From positions 1 through 51,790 of the forward strand of contig NZ_JAODTL010000037.1 in assembly GCF_026191375.1 (NCBI RefSeq): a DNA stretch of 51,790 nucleotides, written 5' to 3'. The DNA is from Marinomonas pontica. GTDB lineage: Bacteria > Pseudomonadota > Gammaproteobacteria > Pseudomonadales > Marinomonadaceae. A program made the position numbers and the translations under genes. A model generated the notes under the pieces. That model saw nothing but the letters and a program-made list of their open reading frames with translations. It did not search any database and was not told the DNA's origin. Positions 26,656 to 37,929 of the stretch are shown in pieces. Numbering within the stretch: the stretch's first letter is position 1; each line of letters opens with the position of its first letter.

Positions 26656-27829
26656 ATTTATCAAAGCGAGCCTATTACTTTTGATGCTGATGATCGGGCG
26701 TTCTGTGAGTGCTATGGATGTGTATTTTGAGTCGCGCTCGTTGCAAGAAGTGCTGCCATGGTTGGCGTCACAAATGAACGAAAGCGTGATTATCAGCCCC
26801 GACATACAGGATGTGTTGACGTTATCGATCAAAAACGCGAGTTGGAAAGACGTGATGGAGGCCATTGCCCAGCAACCGCATTTGCGGCTCGAGTGGCAAG
26901 GTTCGGTGGCGGTACTGATGCCGAATCGAATAACCGATGAGGTGAGCGCAGACGCTCAAGAAGCGTTGTGCCAGCGTGCGTATTGGCTGCTAAAACATGC
27001 GAAAGCGGACATTGTGGGTGAGCACTTGCAAACCTTATACCCATCGCTTTCTCTTATTGTTGATAAACGAACAAACTCCATCGTCGCCTCGACGTGCGAT
27101 TCGCTCGATGGGATTCTCGACACCTTGGCGTGGTTGGACGCCCCCCTTAGGCAGGTGGAAATCAGTGCACAAATCGCTCAAGTGAGTCGCACCGCACAAT
27201 CTCAATTCGGCGTGAACTGGCAAACCTCATTGTCCGATGGTGTGCGTTCGTCCCTTGGTGGTGCGGTGGACTTGGGCGCATTAACGCCGTCGACCAGTGT
27301 GAGCTTTTCAAATTCGGGCGGTTCTGGGTTGCTGGCGCTCACGTTGGATATGATGGAAAGTGAAGGCTACGCAAACGTGGTGTCGAAACCAAAAATTGTC
27401 ACGTCGGAAGGGCAGCCTGCACGCATTGAGTCTGGAACGGAGTTTCCTTATCAAACGGTCAATGATGACAAGGTGAGTATAGAGTTTCGTCAAGCTGCGC
27501 TGATGTTAGAGGTGACCCCCTTTGTAAAAGACGGCGAGCATATTTTATTGTCGTTAACGATCCATCAAGACTCTGTGGGAGACTTGATTAACGGCGTACC
27601 AAGTTTAAAAACCAACCGCTTAAAAACTCAGGTGGTGGTGAAAAACCAAGAAACGCTTGTTTTAGGGGGGATTTTTCGTGAAGAGCGCTTTGAATATGAG
27701 AGCAGGGTGCCCTTCTTGAGTGCGATACCATGGCTGGGGGAGCTGTTTAAAAGGCGATCAGAACAGCAAGAAAAGGTTGAATTACTTGTATTTATTACGC
27801 CAAAGCTGCTACAAATGTCAGTTAACTAG
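26648..27829 (+). CDS. Short PilQ/HofQ-like secretin
   Basis: A 393-residue outer-membrane secretin. The GTG at 26648 follows GGAGGTG at the best spacing. The signal peptide ends SVSA, followed by an STN/N0 domain (about 23-90: LQEVLPWLASQMNESVIISP), one N1/KH-type domain (about 105-175) and the secretin domain (about 215-390: GYANVVSKPKIVTSEGQPAR, then LVLGGIFREERFEYESRVPF and VELLVFITPKLL). It lacks the AMIN domains of full PilQ (about 700) and is the size of E. coli HofQ (412), which is tied to DNA uptake. It lies just before aroK, as pilQ/hofQ does. Confidence 0.85.
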   Translation: MSKFIKASLLLLMLMIGRSVSAMDVYFESRSLQEVLPWLASQMNESVIISPDIQDVLTLSIKNASWKDVMEAIAQQPHLRLEWQGSVAVLMPNRITDEVSADAQEALCQRAYWLLKHAKADIVGEHLQTLYPSLSLIVDKRTNSIVASTCDSLDGILDTLAWLDAPLRQVEISAQIAQVSRTAQSQFGVNWQTSLSDGVRSSLGGAVDLGALTPSTSVSFSNSGGSGLLALTLDMMESEGYANVVSKPKIVTSEGQPARIESGTEFPYQTVNDDKVSIEFRQAALMLEVTPFVKDGEHILLSLTIHQDSVGDLINGVPSLKTNRLKTQVVVKNQETLVLGGIFREERFEYESRVPFLSAIPWLGELFKRRSEQQEKVELLVFITPKLLQMSVN

Positions 27830-27871
27830 GCCGCAGTCTAAATCTGCATAATTCCGATGTAATTGAATACA

Positions 27872-28420
27872 ATGATAAAAGCCCCCAATATTATTTTAGT
27901 AGGCCCGATGGGCGCAGGAAAAACGACAATAGGCCGTTTGATTTCACAATCGCTGGGCAAAGACTTTTATGATCTTGATAAAGTCATAGAAGACAATGCT
28001 GGCGCCGATATTCCTTGGATTTTTGAACGGGAAGGCGAAGATGGGTTTCGTAAACGCGAAACCCAAGCGTTAGCGTCCATTGCTCAGTCCGATACGGGCG
28101 ATAGCGTCTTGGCAACGGGCGGAGGCATTGTGATGCGTGAAGAGAATCGAGAGATTCTTCGCGATAATGCGTTGGTGGTGTATTTGTACGCTTCCATTGC
28201 TCAGCAATTGTATCGCACGTCTAAAAGTACCCATCGCCCACTGTTACAAACTGGCGATCCTAAAGCAACGCTCAAGAAGCTGTTTGAAGTCCGCGATCCT
28301 CTTTATCGAGATGTGGCGACTTTGATCATAGAGACAGACGCTCGCCATCCACGCTCCGTCGCGAATAAAGTGCTTGATGCCATTAAACGTCATTTGAAAG
28401 AGGAGACCACTGTATCCTAA
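27872..28420 (+). CDS. aroK: Shikimate kinase
   Basis: Phosphorylates shikimate in the route to chorismate and aromatic amino acids. Walker A is [11 protein letters not shown] (about 11-21). The shikimate-binding segments are ERE...GFRKRET (about 50-62) and ATGGGIV, and the lid segment with RPLL is present. A TTG at 27863 is in frame; I prefer the ATG at 27872, which gives 182 residues. No strong ribosome-binding site is seen for either. Its stop overlaps the aroB start by one base (TAATG), indicating coupling. Confidence 0.95.
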   Translation: MIKAPNIILVGPMGAGKTTIGRLISQSLGKDFYDLDKVIEDNAGADIPWIFEREGEDGFRKRETQALASIAQSDTGDSVLATGGGIVMREENREILRDNALVVYLYASIAQQLYRTSKSTHRPLLQTGDPKATLKKLFEVRDPLYRDVATLIIETDARHPRSVANKVLDAIKRHLKEETTVS

Positions 28421-29532
28421 TGCGTACATTAACCGTTGATCTAGGTGATCGCAGCTACCCGATTTATATTGGCAATGGTATTCGCCAGCAGAAAGCTCTG
28501 TTTGACGATGCCATTCGCGGCAAACAGGTCATGATTGTCACCAATGAAACCATTGCGCCTTTGTATCTAGATGCCATGGTGACCATGCTGTCAGCAGACT
28601 ATAAAGTCGATACCTGTATTCTGCCAGATGGCGAAGTGTACAAAACTTTAGAGACCTACAGCATGATCATGACGTCATTGCTGGAAGCAAAACATAACCG
28701 CACCACGACGGTGATTGCTTTAGGTGGTGGTGTGGTAGGCGATATGGCAGGTTTTGCGGCGGCCACGTACCAGCGTGGAGTGCCATTCATTCAGGTGCCA
28801 ACAACCTTATTGTCACAAGTGGATTCTTCTGTCGGTGGAAAAACGGGCGTTAACCATCCGCTTGGTAAGAATATGATCGGTGCGTTTTATCAACCGCAAG
28901 CGGTGATTATTGATACGGATACCTTGTCGAGCTTACCGCAGCGCGAGCTGTCAGCGGGCATGGCGGAAGTCATTAAATACGGTTTGATTTGCGATGTGCC
29001 GTTCTTTGATTGGTTAGAGCAAGAAATGCCTGTGTTAATGGCATTGGATAATGACAAAATCAGTGATGCGATTTACCGCTCTTGTTTGGCAAAAGCGACC
29101 GTGGTTGCTCAAGATGAAAGAGAAGGCGGTATCCGCGCTATTCTCAATCTGGGTCATACTTTCGGTCACGCTATCGAAACGCAAATGGGGTACGGTAATT
29201 GGTTACACGGTGAAGCGGTTGCCGCTGGTAGTGTGTTAGCAATGGACCTTTCTTGGCGCATGGGTAATGTTACAGATGGCGACTTTAGTCGTTCCGTGGC
29301 CTTGTTTCAGGCGGCGAACTTACCCGTATTGCCGCCTGCCGAAATGACACTTGACCACTTTACACAGCGCATGACATTGGACAAAAAAGTGTTGGATGGC
29401 AGTTTGCGCTTGGTATTATTGGGGGCATTGGGTGAGGCGATCGTCACATCCGATTTTCCCATGGAAGACTTCAATGCTTGCCTTTTGGACGCACTGGAAG
29501 CGAGCAAACAAGCGAGCCTTGCTGTTTCTTGA
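28420..29532 (+). CDS. aroB: 3-dehydroquinate synthase
   Basis: Converts DAHP to 3-dehydroquinate, the second shikimate-pathway step, using NAD+ and zinc. Visible motifs are [12 protein letters not shown], the NAD loop [16 protein letters not shown] (about 101-116), [20 protein letters not shown], and the metal-binding [11 protein letters not shown] (about 243-253). Its 370 residues match the family (E. coli 362). AGGAG lies 14 nt upstream within aroK. Confidence 0.97.
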   Translation: MRTLTVDLGDRSYPIYIGNGIRQQKALFDDAIRGKQVMIVTNETIAPLYLDAMVTMLSADYKVDTCILPDGEVYKTLETYSMIMTSLLEAKHNRTTTVIALGGGVVGDMAGFAAATYQRGVPFIQVPTTLLSQVDSSVGGKTGVNHPLGKNMIGAFYQPQAVIIDTDTLSSLPQRELSAGMAEVIKYGLICDVPFFDWLEQEMPVLMALDNDKISDAIYRSCLAKATVVAQDEREGGIRAILNLGHTFGHAIETQMGYGNWLHGEAVAAGSVLAMDLSWRMGNVTDGDFSRSVALFQAANLPVLPPAEMTLDHFTQRMTLDKKVLDGSLRLVLLGALGEAIVTSDFPMEDFNACLLDALEASKQASLAVS

Positions 29533-29559
29533 TAGCCACTTATTGTTAAAAGGATCCTT

Positions 29560-31098
29560 ATGGCAAAGCCAGACTTTCAGTTTGATTTAGAGGACGCGCT
29601 TAATCAGCCGCCAAAAGCAACGCTGAGGGACCCTTTTGGCTCGAAGGACGCATCCGTTTATTTTGCCTCTGAAGAGGGCAATCAACAATTGGCTTTGCTG
29701 GAGCATTTGAGTCGCTACAGCAATTTGTTGTCTGTCGTACAAGGGCCACAGGGCAGTGGCAAAAGTCGTTTCTTAATGGAGTTTGCCCGCCACCAAGATG
29801 ACACCACCGTCGTCAGTCACGTCAAAGGCACTATGCTGATGACAGCAGGTCAATTGCTTCAAGCCATTTATGCGGGCTTTTCCAGTCATTTTACCCAACC
29901 TCCTAATGAAACTACGTTTGGGCCTTTGCTTAAGTTTTCCCATGACTTAGAGGAAAAAGGCCAAGCCGCGTTGGTGCTTATTGATAACGCCCAAGAACTG
30001 AATACCGATGCCGTCAGTATGTTGCTGGATATGATGTCATTAGCCACAGAAAGCCAAACCGTGCCTCATGTGGTGTTATTTAGTGAATATTCCTTGTCGA
30101 GAAATCTCGATGCGTATCAGCGCTCTCGCTATGAACAACTTAGCCACTCGTTTACGTTAGCACCTTATTCTTTGGAGCAAACCAAAGCGTATTTATTGCA
30201 TCGAGTGCGTGCGGTGGGTGGCGGAATCAATTTGCCATTTAATGACAAACAAGTGAAACAAATCCATCAAGAGTCTGGTGGCTATCCTGGGCGAATCAAT
30301 CAATCAGCACAAACGATGATGGGCAATGGCACTAAGCCTGCGAAATCGGGAATGCGTTTTAACCTCGCGATGGGGTTTCCATTGGCGCACATGGCGCTGC
30401 TGTCTGTGGTGATGCTGGGGATTTTGGTGGCGGTGTTGTTTTCAGATAAGCCTGAACCCCCTAACGCAACGACAGACAGAACTAGCAATGTGATTCCATT
30501 AAGCCCAAGGCAGGGGCAGTCTTCAGCGGAAACCATCGCTCGAATTGATGCAATGCAGCGTAAAATTGGCCAAGAAGGTGACATTATATTACCGCCAATT
30601 CCTGCTGGCACTTCTTTACCCGCTATCAGTACTTCGAGGGCGTTGCCAGTCAATACGCCATCCATGACGGCACCCGCCATATCGACGGCACCGATTCGCT
30701 CGGAAGCGCCTATCGCTGAGCCGGCTCCCATAGTGGAGACGCCAGAAGTCGAAGCGCCTAAAACGGAGCAAGCCAACTTAAAAGTCACCCAAGACCCATT
30801 TGATAAAACAGAGTGGTGGCTTTCTCAAAACCCTAACCGTTATACCTTGCAGCTTTTGGGCACGCATAATCGCGGGACGGTGCAGGACTTTATTCGTGAC
30901 CAAGGTGGTGTGGAGGCGTTTGGTTACTTTAAGTCGAAGCATAATGGTAAAGACTGGTTCGTGGTGGTGTACGGAACGTATCGAAATCGCAGCGAAGCCA
31001 TTGCCGCCGCTGAAACGCTTCCAAGAGACATTCGCGATTTGAACCCTTGGGCAAGAAGCGCCCGTGGCATTCAAGACGATATTAGAAAAGCGCAGTAG
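29560..31098 (+). CDS. damX: DamX-like AAA + SPOR division protein
   Basis: A 512-residue inner-membrane protein. The cytoplasmic N-terminal part holds an AAA ATPase fold with Walker A GPQGSGKSRFL (about 62-72) and Walker B-like ALVLIDNAQEL. One membrane span (about 273-295) is followed by a Pro/Ala-rich periplasmic linker with repeated EAP/APA units (about 355-410) and a C-terminal SPOR domain (about 427-505: YTLQLLGTHNRGTVQDFIR, then WFVVVYGTY). Gene order aroK-aroB-damX is conserved from E. coli to Pseudomonas. E. coli DamX acts at the division septum. Its terminator starts inside its last codons. Confidence 0.88.
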   Translation: MAKPDFQFDLEDALNQPPKATLRDPFGSKDASVYFASEEGNQQLALLEHLSRYSNLLSVVQGPQGSGKSRFLMEFARHQDDTTVVSHVKGTMLMTAGQLLQAIYAGFSSHFTQPPNETTFGPLLKFSHDLEEKGQAALVLIDNAQELNTDAVSMLLDMMSLATESQTVPHVVLFSEYSLSRNLDAYQRSRYEQLSHSFTLAPYSLEQTKAYLLHRVRAVGGGINLPFNDKQVKQIHQESGGYPGRINQSAQTMMGNGTKPAKSGMRFNLAMGFPLAHMALLSVVMLGILVAVLFSDKPEPPNATTDRTSNVIPLSPRQGQSSAETIARIDAMQRKIGQEGDIILPPIPAGTSLPAISTSRALPVNTPSMTAPAISTAPIRSEAPIAEPAPIVETPEVEAPKTEQANLKVTQDPFDKTEWWLSQNPNRYTLQLLGTHNRGTVQDFIRDQGGVEAFGYFKSKHNGKDWFVVVYGTYRNRSEAIAAAETLPRDIRDLNPWARSARGIQDDIRKAQ

Positions 31099-31118
31099 AA
31101 TTCACTGCGCTTTTCTTT
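31086..31118 (+). terminator. Terminator overlapping the damX stop codon
   Basis: AAAAGCGCAGT (31086-31096) pairs with ACTGCGCTTTT (31104-31114) and is followed by CTTT. The left arm includes the last damX codons and the T of its TAG stop. Confidence 0.88.
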
Positions 31119-31549
31119 GCTGTATTTTCTATTAGAAGCATTTTTCTCTTACAAGCGGTGTATAAAATCTCACTAAAAGCGCTTTTCATGAGCCTTTTGT
31201 ATGGGAAATCTCTAAATTTAGTAAAAATCACTGTAATTCCCTGAAAAACATGAATGAACAGTGGAATTTTCTGTTTGAAAAAACCCCAGCCATAGATAAT
31301 TCTCTAAGTCCTCGTTAATTGCCGCTAAAACCCCTTTAAAAAACGCCAAAATAACATAAAACAGGCTTAGGCCAGTTTGAGTAGTCTGCATCGGCAGGGT
31401 AGTATGATCGTCCATTTCGATGGTATTTAGGGTAGATGATAGTCATTCTCGAAGCTGTATCTGAAACACTTCGCTTTTTAACCCTGCCATCTAATAGTCG
31501 AATTTATATCTGATTTTTATTATTACGTTTCAACTGTGGGAGTTGGTGT
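31119..31549 (+). other. Long leader/promoter region of gltB
   Basis: There is no convincing gene in these 431 nt, which are AT-rich. A 22-codon frame from the ATG at 31250 has no ribosome-binding site, and I do not call it. The region must carry the gltBD promoter and perhaps binding sites for nitrogen or leucine-responsive regulators, none of which I could identify with confidence. Confidence 0.5.
31377..31405 (+). promoter_or_regulatory. Candidate sigma-70 promoter of gltB
   Basis: TTGAGT (31377-31382) and TAGTAT (31400-31405) are separated by 17 nt, each matching consensus at four of six positions. It would leave a leader of about 140 nt before gltB. Found by eye only. Confidence 0.3.
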
Positions 31550-34500
31550 ATGAATGCAGGCCTTTATCGTCCTGGCGAGTTCAAAGACAACTGTGGCTTT
31601 GGCTTAATTGCGCATATGGAAGGCAATACTAGCCACGAATTATTGAAAACCGCCATTGAATCTTTGACATGTATGACACACCGTGGCGGCATCGCCGCTG
31701 ATGGCAAAACAGGTGACGGCTGTGGTCTTCTGATCCAAAAGCCAGATCTATTTTTACGTGGCGAAGCACACGCTTTATTTAATCACACCTTGTCTGACCT
31801 TTACGGTATCGGCATGGTGTTTCTGGATCAAGACGAAGCATTAGCGAGCGAACAGCGCAAGGTCTTAACAGAAAAACTTACCGCAGAAGGGTTGAACGTA
31901 GTGGGTTGGCGTGAAGTGCCGATCGACGCGTCTTGCTTGGGTATGATTGCGATGGATTGCTTGCCTCGCATCGAGCAAGTTTTTGTTGATAGCAACCGTA
32001 TGGATGCTCGTACCTTCGCTACGCGTTTGTTTGTTGCTCGTCGCCAAACTGAAATCGCGTTAGCGCAATACGAAAATTTCTACATCTGTTCTTTGTCCGA
32101 TAAAGTGTTGGCCTACAAAGGCTTGATGATGCCAGTGGATTTGCCTTTCTTTTATAAAGATTTGGGCAACGAAAAAATGCAAACCGCGATTTGTGTTTTC
32201 CACCAACGTTTCTCTACCAATACACTGCCTAAGTGGCCTTTGGCACAACCTTTCCGCATGTTGGCGCACAACGGTGAGATCAATACCATTGAAGGTAACC
32301 GTAATTGGGCATTGGCGCGCAGCAGTAAACTACGCACGCCGCTTATTCCTGAACTGCAAGATCTCCAGCCAATTGTTAACCTGACGGGTTCCGACTCTTC
32401 TTCCATGGATAACATGTTGGAAGTCTTGGTAACCGGAGGTGTGGATATTTTCCGTGCTGCGCGTTTGATCATTCCACCGGCGTGGCAAAACGTTGAAAAC
32501 ATGGACCCAGAGTTGCGTGCTTTCTACCAGTACAACTCGATGCACATGGACCCTTGGGACGGCCCAGCAGGCTTGGTAATGACCGATGGTCGTCATGCTA
32601 TCTGTATGCTTGACCGTAACGGCTTGCGCCCTGCGCGTTGGGTAATTACTAAAAACGGCTTTATTACGTTGGCGTCGGAAGTGGGTACTTACGGCTACAA
32701 GCCAGAAGACGTTGTATCCAAAGGCCGTGTAGGTCCTGGTCAAATGCTGGTGATCGACACACAAAACGGCCAAGTGTTGCACACGGATGACATCGATAAC
32801 CGTCTTAAATCCATGCACCCATACAAAAAATGGCTGAAGCAGGAAGCGATTCGTATCGAGTCTTTGTTAGAAGAATCGTCTCTGGAGTTCGAACCGTTCA
32901 CCAAAGAAGAAATGCTGACTTATCAGAAGATGTTCCAAGTGTCTTTTGAAGAACGTGAGCAAATTTTCCGTCCATTGGCAGAAAGTGGTCATGAGGCGGT
33001 TGGCTCTATGGGTGATGATACACCGATGGCCGTTATGTCGAGTCAGACTCGCCCAGTGACAGATTATTTCCGTCAGAAATTTGCACAGGTTACCAACCCA
33101 CCTATCGATCCGCTGCGCGAATCTGTGGTGATGTCGTTGGAAACCTGCATTGGTGTTGAGCGTAACTTATTTGAAGAAACGCCAAAGCATGCAAACCGTA
33201 TTATCTTGTCGTCTCCTGTGTTATCGGCACGTAAATACAGCCGTTTGTTGGCTCTGGATGACCACCGTTTCCGTTTGATCCGATTGAATACGAACTACAA
33301 CCCTGCTGATGTATCGCTTGAGCAAGCGATTAAAGACCTGCAGTTAAAAGCAGAAGAAGTAGTTCGTAATGGTGCGGTGATTGTGGTTCTAACGGACCGA
33401 GACATTGAAAAGGGCCATTTGCCGATTCCTGCCCCAATGGCCGTTGGTGCGGTACACCATCATTTGTCTAAACAAGGCTTACGTTGTGATTCCAACATCA
33501 TTGCAGACACGGGCTTTGCTCGTGATCCTCATCAATTTGCCGTGTTGTTAGGCTTTGGTGCGACGGCGGTGTACCCATATCTTTCTTATCGTTTAATCAA
33601 CGACATGATCGATCGAGGCGAAGTGTTGGGCGACCCAATTTCGTGCCACGTGAAATACCGTAAAGGCATTAACAAGGGCTTGATGAAGATCATTTCCAAA
33701 ATGGGGATTTCAACCATCGCGTCTTACCGTGGTGCGCAATTGTTTGAAGCCGTTGGTTTGGATACGAAAGTGGTTGATCTGTGTTTCAAAGGCGTGCCAA
33801 GTCGCATTAAAGGCGCACGTTTTGAAGATTTCCAACAGGATCAGCAAAGTATTGCGAACAACGCGTGGAAATTGCGTAAACCAATCCAGCAAGGCGGCTA
33901 TTTAAAATACGTTCACGAAGCGGAGTACCACGCGTTTAACCCAGATGTGGTTCGTAATTTGCAGACGGCAGTGGGCAGCGGGCGCTTTGAGGATTTCACC
34001 AAATACACCGAGCTTGTGAATAACCGCCCAGCGTCTATGTTGCGTGATTTGTTTACTTTGTCTGATAAAGCCAAAGCGATTGCATTGGACAAAGTGGAAT
34101 CGGTCGAGGAAATTTTGCCTCGTTTCGACTCTGCAGGCATGTCTTTGGGGGCTTTGTCTCCAGAAGCTCACGAAGCGCTAGCGCAAGCGATGAATGAACT
34201 AGGTTGTCGTTCTAACTCGGGCGAGGGTGGTGAAGATCCAGCTCGTCATGGTACAGAGCGTCGTTCTAAGATTAAGCAAATTGCTTCTGGCCGCTTTGGT
34301 GTGACGCCAGAATATTTGGTCAACGCAGAAGTGCTACAAATTAAAGTGGCACAAGGTGCGAAACCCGGTGAAGGTGGTCAGTTACCTGGCGGTAAGGTAA
34401 ACGGTTTAATTGCTCGTCTACGTTACGCGGTTCCGGGTGTGACCTTGATTTCACCGCCACCGCATCATGATATTTATTCGATCGAAGATTTGGCGCAGTT

Positions 34501-36001
34501 GATTTTCGATTTGAAACAAGTGAACCCAGACGCCTTGGTGTCGGTGAAACTGGTTTCTGAACCGGGTGTTGGCACGATTGCCGCTGGTGTCGCGAAAGCG
34601 TACGCGGATTTGATCACCATTTCTGGTTATGACGGTGGTACAGCGGCGTCGCCAATCACCTCGATTCGCCATGCGGGTTCACCTTGGGAATTAGGCTTGG
34701 CTGAAGCGCAACAAGCGCTTCGTTCTAACGACCTTCGTGGCAAAATTCGCCTACAAACAGATGGCGGTTTAAAAACCGGTCTAGATGTAGTGAAAGCAGC
34801 GATTTTGGGTGCGGAAAGTTTCGGTTTTGGTACCACACCAATGGTCGCCATGGGGTGTAAGTTCTTGCGTATTTGTCATTTGAACAACTGTGCAACGGGG
34901 GTTGCTACTCAGGATCAAATGCTGCGCGATGAGCATTTCATCGGTACGGTTGAAATGATCAAAAATTTCTTCCGCTTTATGGCTGAAGACACGCGCCAGT
35001 GGCTAGCGAAATTGGGCGTGGCTCGTTTACAAGACTTGATCGGTCGTACCGACTTGTTGACTATTTTGGCCGGTGAAACGGACAAACAGCGTAACTTGGA
35101 TTTGTCTCCGATCCTGAAAAACGATGCGATCCCAGCAGACAAAGCGCAATACTGTGAAACACCGTTTAACCCACCACACGATAAAGGCCTATTGGCGATT
35201 AAAATGTGGGACACGGTAAAAGACGTTGTGGAAGAAAAAGAAGGCGGCGAGTTTGCTTTTGACGTCACCAACTGTGACCGTTCTATCGGTGCGCGTTTGT
35301 CAGGTGAGATTGCAAAGCGTTATGGCAACCAAGGCATGTCTGATACGCCGCTTACATTGAAACTGACCGGTACAGCGGGTCAGAGTTTCGGCGTCTGGAA
35401 CGCGGGTGGTTTGAACATGTACCTAGAAGGCGATGCCAACGATTACGTGGGCAAAGGTATGACCGGCGGTAAGCTGGTGATTCGCCCACCAAAAGGCTCG
35501 ATCTTCAAGTCACAGAACTCTGCCATTATTGGTAACACCTGTTTGTACGGTGCAACGGGCGGTAAATTGTTTGCGGCAGGTACAGCGGGTGAGCGTTTTG
35601 CCGTGCGTAACTCCGGTACGCACACCGTTATCGAAGGCGCAGGCGATCACTGCTGTGAATACATGACGGGTGGTATGGTTACTGTGCTTGGTAATACAGG
35701 TTACAACTTTGGTGCGGGTATGACAGGCGGTTTCGCTTACGTACTCGATTTGGACCGTACTTTCGTGGATAAGTACAACCACGAATTGGTGGAAATTCAC
35801 CGTATCGGTACGGAATTGACGGAAGAATATCGTTCACACCTTCGCTCTGTGATCGAAGAATACGTCCGAGAAACTGACAGCGAATGGGGCCAAGAGATCT
35901 TAGAAAACTTCTATGACTACATTGGCAAGTTCTGGTTAGTCAAACCAAAAGCCGCCAGCTTAGGCGCGCTATTGGCAAACACTCGTCAACGTCCGGAATA
36001 A
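31550..36001 (+). CDS. gltB: Glutamate synthase (NADPH) large subunit
   Basis: Forms glutamate from glutamine and 2-oxoglutarate with GltD. The 1483-residue precursor starts [18 protein letters not shown]; by family, cleavage before Cys15 exposes the glutaminase nucleophile. Domains in order are the class II amidotransferase (15 to about 420, with [17 protein letters not shown]), the central domain, the FMN-binding synthase domain ([14 protein letters not shown] near 890), the 3Fe-4S cysteines in [12 protein letters not shown] (about 1104-1115), and the C-terminal GXGXG beta-helix (about 1250-1420). Length and motifs are complete. GGGAG lies before the ATG. gltD follows after 128 nt containing a hairpin. 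Confidence 0.98.
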   Translation: MNAGLYRPGEFKDNCGFGLIAHMEGNTSHELLKTAIESLTCMTHRGGIAADGKTGDGCGLLIQKPDLFLRGEAHALFNHTLSDLYGIGMVFLDQDEALASEQRKVLTEKLTAEGLNVVGWREVPIDASCLGMIAMDCLPRIEQVFVDSNRMDARTFATRLFVARRQTEIALAQYENFYICSLSDKVLAYKGLMMPVDLPFFYKDLGNEKMQTAICVFHQRFSTNTLPKWPLAQPFRMLAHNGEINTIEGNRNWALARSSKLRTPLIPELQDLQPIVNLTGSDSSSMDNMLEVLVTGGVDIFRAARLIIPPAWQNVENMDPELRAFYQYNSMHMDPWDGPAGLVMTDGRHAICMLDRNGLRPARWVITKNGFITLASEVGTYGYKPEDVVSKGRVGPGQMLVIDTQNGQVLHTDDIDNRLKSMHPYKKWLKQEAIRIESLLEESSLEFEPFTKEEMLTYQKMFQVSFEEREQIFRPLAESGHEAVGSMGDDTPMAVMSSQTRPVTDYFRQKFAQVTNPPIDPLRESVVMSLETCIGVERNLFEETPKHANRIILSSPVLSARKYSRLLALDDHRFRLIRLNTNYNPADVSLEQAIKDLQLKAEEVVRNGAVIVVLTDRDIEKGHLPIPAPMAVGAVHHHLSKQGLRCDSNIIADTGFARDPHQFAVLLGFGATAVYPYLSYRLINDMIDRGEVLGDPISCHVKYRKGINKGLMKIISKMGISTIASYRGAQLFEAVGLDTKVVDLCFKGVPSRIKGARFEDFQQDQQSIANNAWKLRKPIQQGGYLKYVHEAEYHAFNPDVVRNLQTAVGSGRFEDFTKYTELVNNRPASMLRDLFTLSDKAKAIALDKVESVEEILPRFDSAGMSLGALSPEAHEALAQAMNELGCRSNSGEGGEDPARHGTERRSKIKQIASGRFGVTPEYLVNAEVLQIKVAQGAKPGEGGQLPGGKVNGLIARLRYAVPGVTLISPPPHHDIYSIEDLAQLIFDLKQVNPDALVSVKLVSEPGVGTIAAGVAKAYADLITISGYDGGTAASPITSIRHAGSPWELGLAEAQQALRSNDLRGKIRLQTDGGLKTGLDVVKAAILGAESFGFGTTPMVAMGCKFLRICHLNNCATGVATQDQMLRDEHFIGTVEMIKNFFRFMAEDTRQWLAKLGVARLQDLIGRTDLLTILAGETDKQRNLDLSPILKNDAIPADKAQYCETPFNPPHDKGLLAIKMWDTVKDVVEEKEGGEFAFDVTNCDRSIGARLSGEIAKRYGNQGMSDTPLTLKLTGTAGQSFGVWNAGGLNMYLEGDANDYVGKGMTGGKLVIRPPKGSIFKSQNSAIIGNTCLYGATGGKLFAAGTAGERFAVRNSGTHTVIEGAGDHCCEYMTGGMVTVLGNTGYNFGAGMTGGFAYVLDLDRTFVDKYNHELVEIHRIGTELTEEYRSHLRSVIEEYVRETDSEWGQEILENFYDYIGKFWLVKPKAASLGALLANTRQRPE

Positions 36002-36015
36002 AACACGCTGTTATG

Positions 36016-36057
36016 GCGCTTGGTCAGGTGGCCTCAAGAATGCACCTTACCAAGCGC
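36016..36057 (+). other. Long hairpin in the gltB-gltD gap
   Basis: GCGCTTGGT (36016-36024) pairs with ACCAAGCGC (36049-36057), and inside it AGGTG (36026-36030) pairs with CACCT (36043-36047), leaving a 12-nt loop. No T-run follows. It lies 15 nt after the gltB stop and could set the GltB to GltD ratio by partial termination or by stabilising the upstream message. Confidence 0.55.
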
Positions 36058-36123
36058 GGTACACGAATCAGTCTGACCCATTTGAGAGAAGCGCTGCTTG
36101 TTCGCAAGCAGCCAAGGAGATAG

Positions 36124-37551
<1,428 letters not shown>

Positions 37552-37591
37552 ACGCGACGGCTTCGCTCGCGACCTTGTTGAGTTTTAAGTC

Positions 37592-37630
37592 AAAGCGCCA
37601 ATCAGAGCAATCTGATTGGCGCTTTTGTTT
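37592..37630 (+). terminator. Terminator of gltBD with GCAA loop
   Basis: AAAGCGCCAATCAGA (37592-37606), a GCAA tetraloop, and TCTGATTGGCGCTTT (37611-37625) form a perfect 15-bp stem followed by TGTTTT. Confidence 0.93.
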
Positions 37631-37709
37631 TGGTGACTGGGTATGGAAAACGATCTAAATCTCAGTCCCGGCCGTATCAACTCTATCCACTCACAATAAC
37701 AGGCTAATT

Positions 37710-37880
37710 ATGTTTTCTTTTCTTAAATCCGACCCGATCAAAAAACTCGACAAAGAATATGGCGAATTATTGGAAAAAGCCATGCAAGCCCAACGTGGCG
37801 GTGATATTCGCTTGTATTCAGAATTGACGGAAAAAGCGGAAGCGGTGAAAGCCAAAATAGACGAAGCTCGGTCGGCATAA
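37710..37880 (+). CDS. Small DUF6435-type protein
   Basis: A 56-residue protein starting MFSFLKSDPIKKLDKEYGEL and ending AEAVKAKIDEARSA. It is nearly all charged helix with a central MQAQRGGDIRLYSELT turn. It matches my recollection of the DUF6435 family, common in marine gammaproteobacteria and of unknown function. Codon positions look coding, and it is flanked by two strong terminators, so it is a single-gene unit with its promoter in the 80 nt after the gltD terminator. The ribosome-binding site is weak (AGG 7 nt before the ATG). Confidence 0.75.
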   Translation: MFSFLKSDPIKKLDKEYGELLEKAMQAQRGGDIRLYSELTEKAEAVKAKIDEARSA

Positions 37881-37888
37881 ATTGGTTC

Positions 37889-37924
37889 AAAAACGCGGCG
37901 CTAGGAACACGGCACCGCGTTTTT
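37889..37924. terminator. Bidirectional terminator
   Basis: AAAAACGCGG (37889-37898) and CCGCGTTTTT (37915-37924) enclose a 16-nt loop, with A- and T-runs serving both the small gene upstream and the convergent antiporter gene, whose stop is at 37930. Confidence 0.82.
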
Positions 37925-37929
37925 AATGA

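Noticed and set aside
31250..31318. Short leader peptide (22 codons) before gltB
   Set aside because: No ribosome-binding site, no run of a regulatory amino acid and no attenuator structure behind it.
32330..32818. Minus-strand frame of 162 codons inside gltB
   Set aside because: It lies fully antisense to the conserved gltB coding region and resembles no protein family.
37644..37700. 18-codon frame after the gltD terminator
   Set aside because: Too short, no family likeness, and it lies in the probable promoter of the small gene at 37710.
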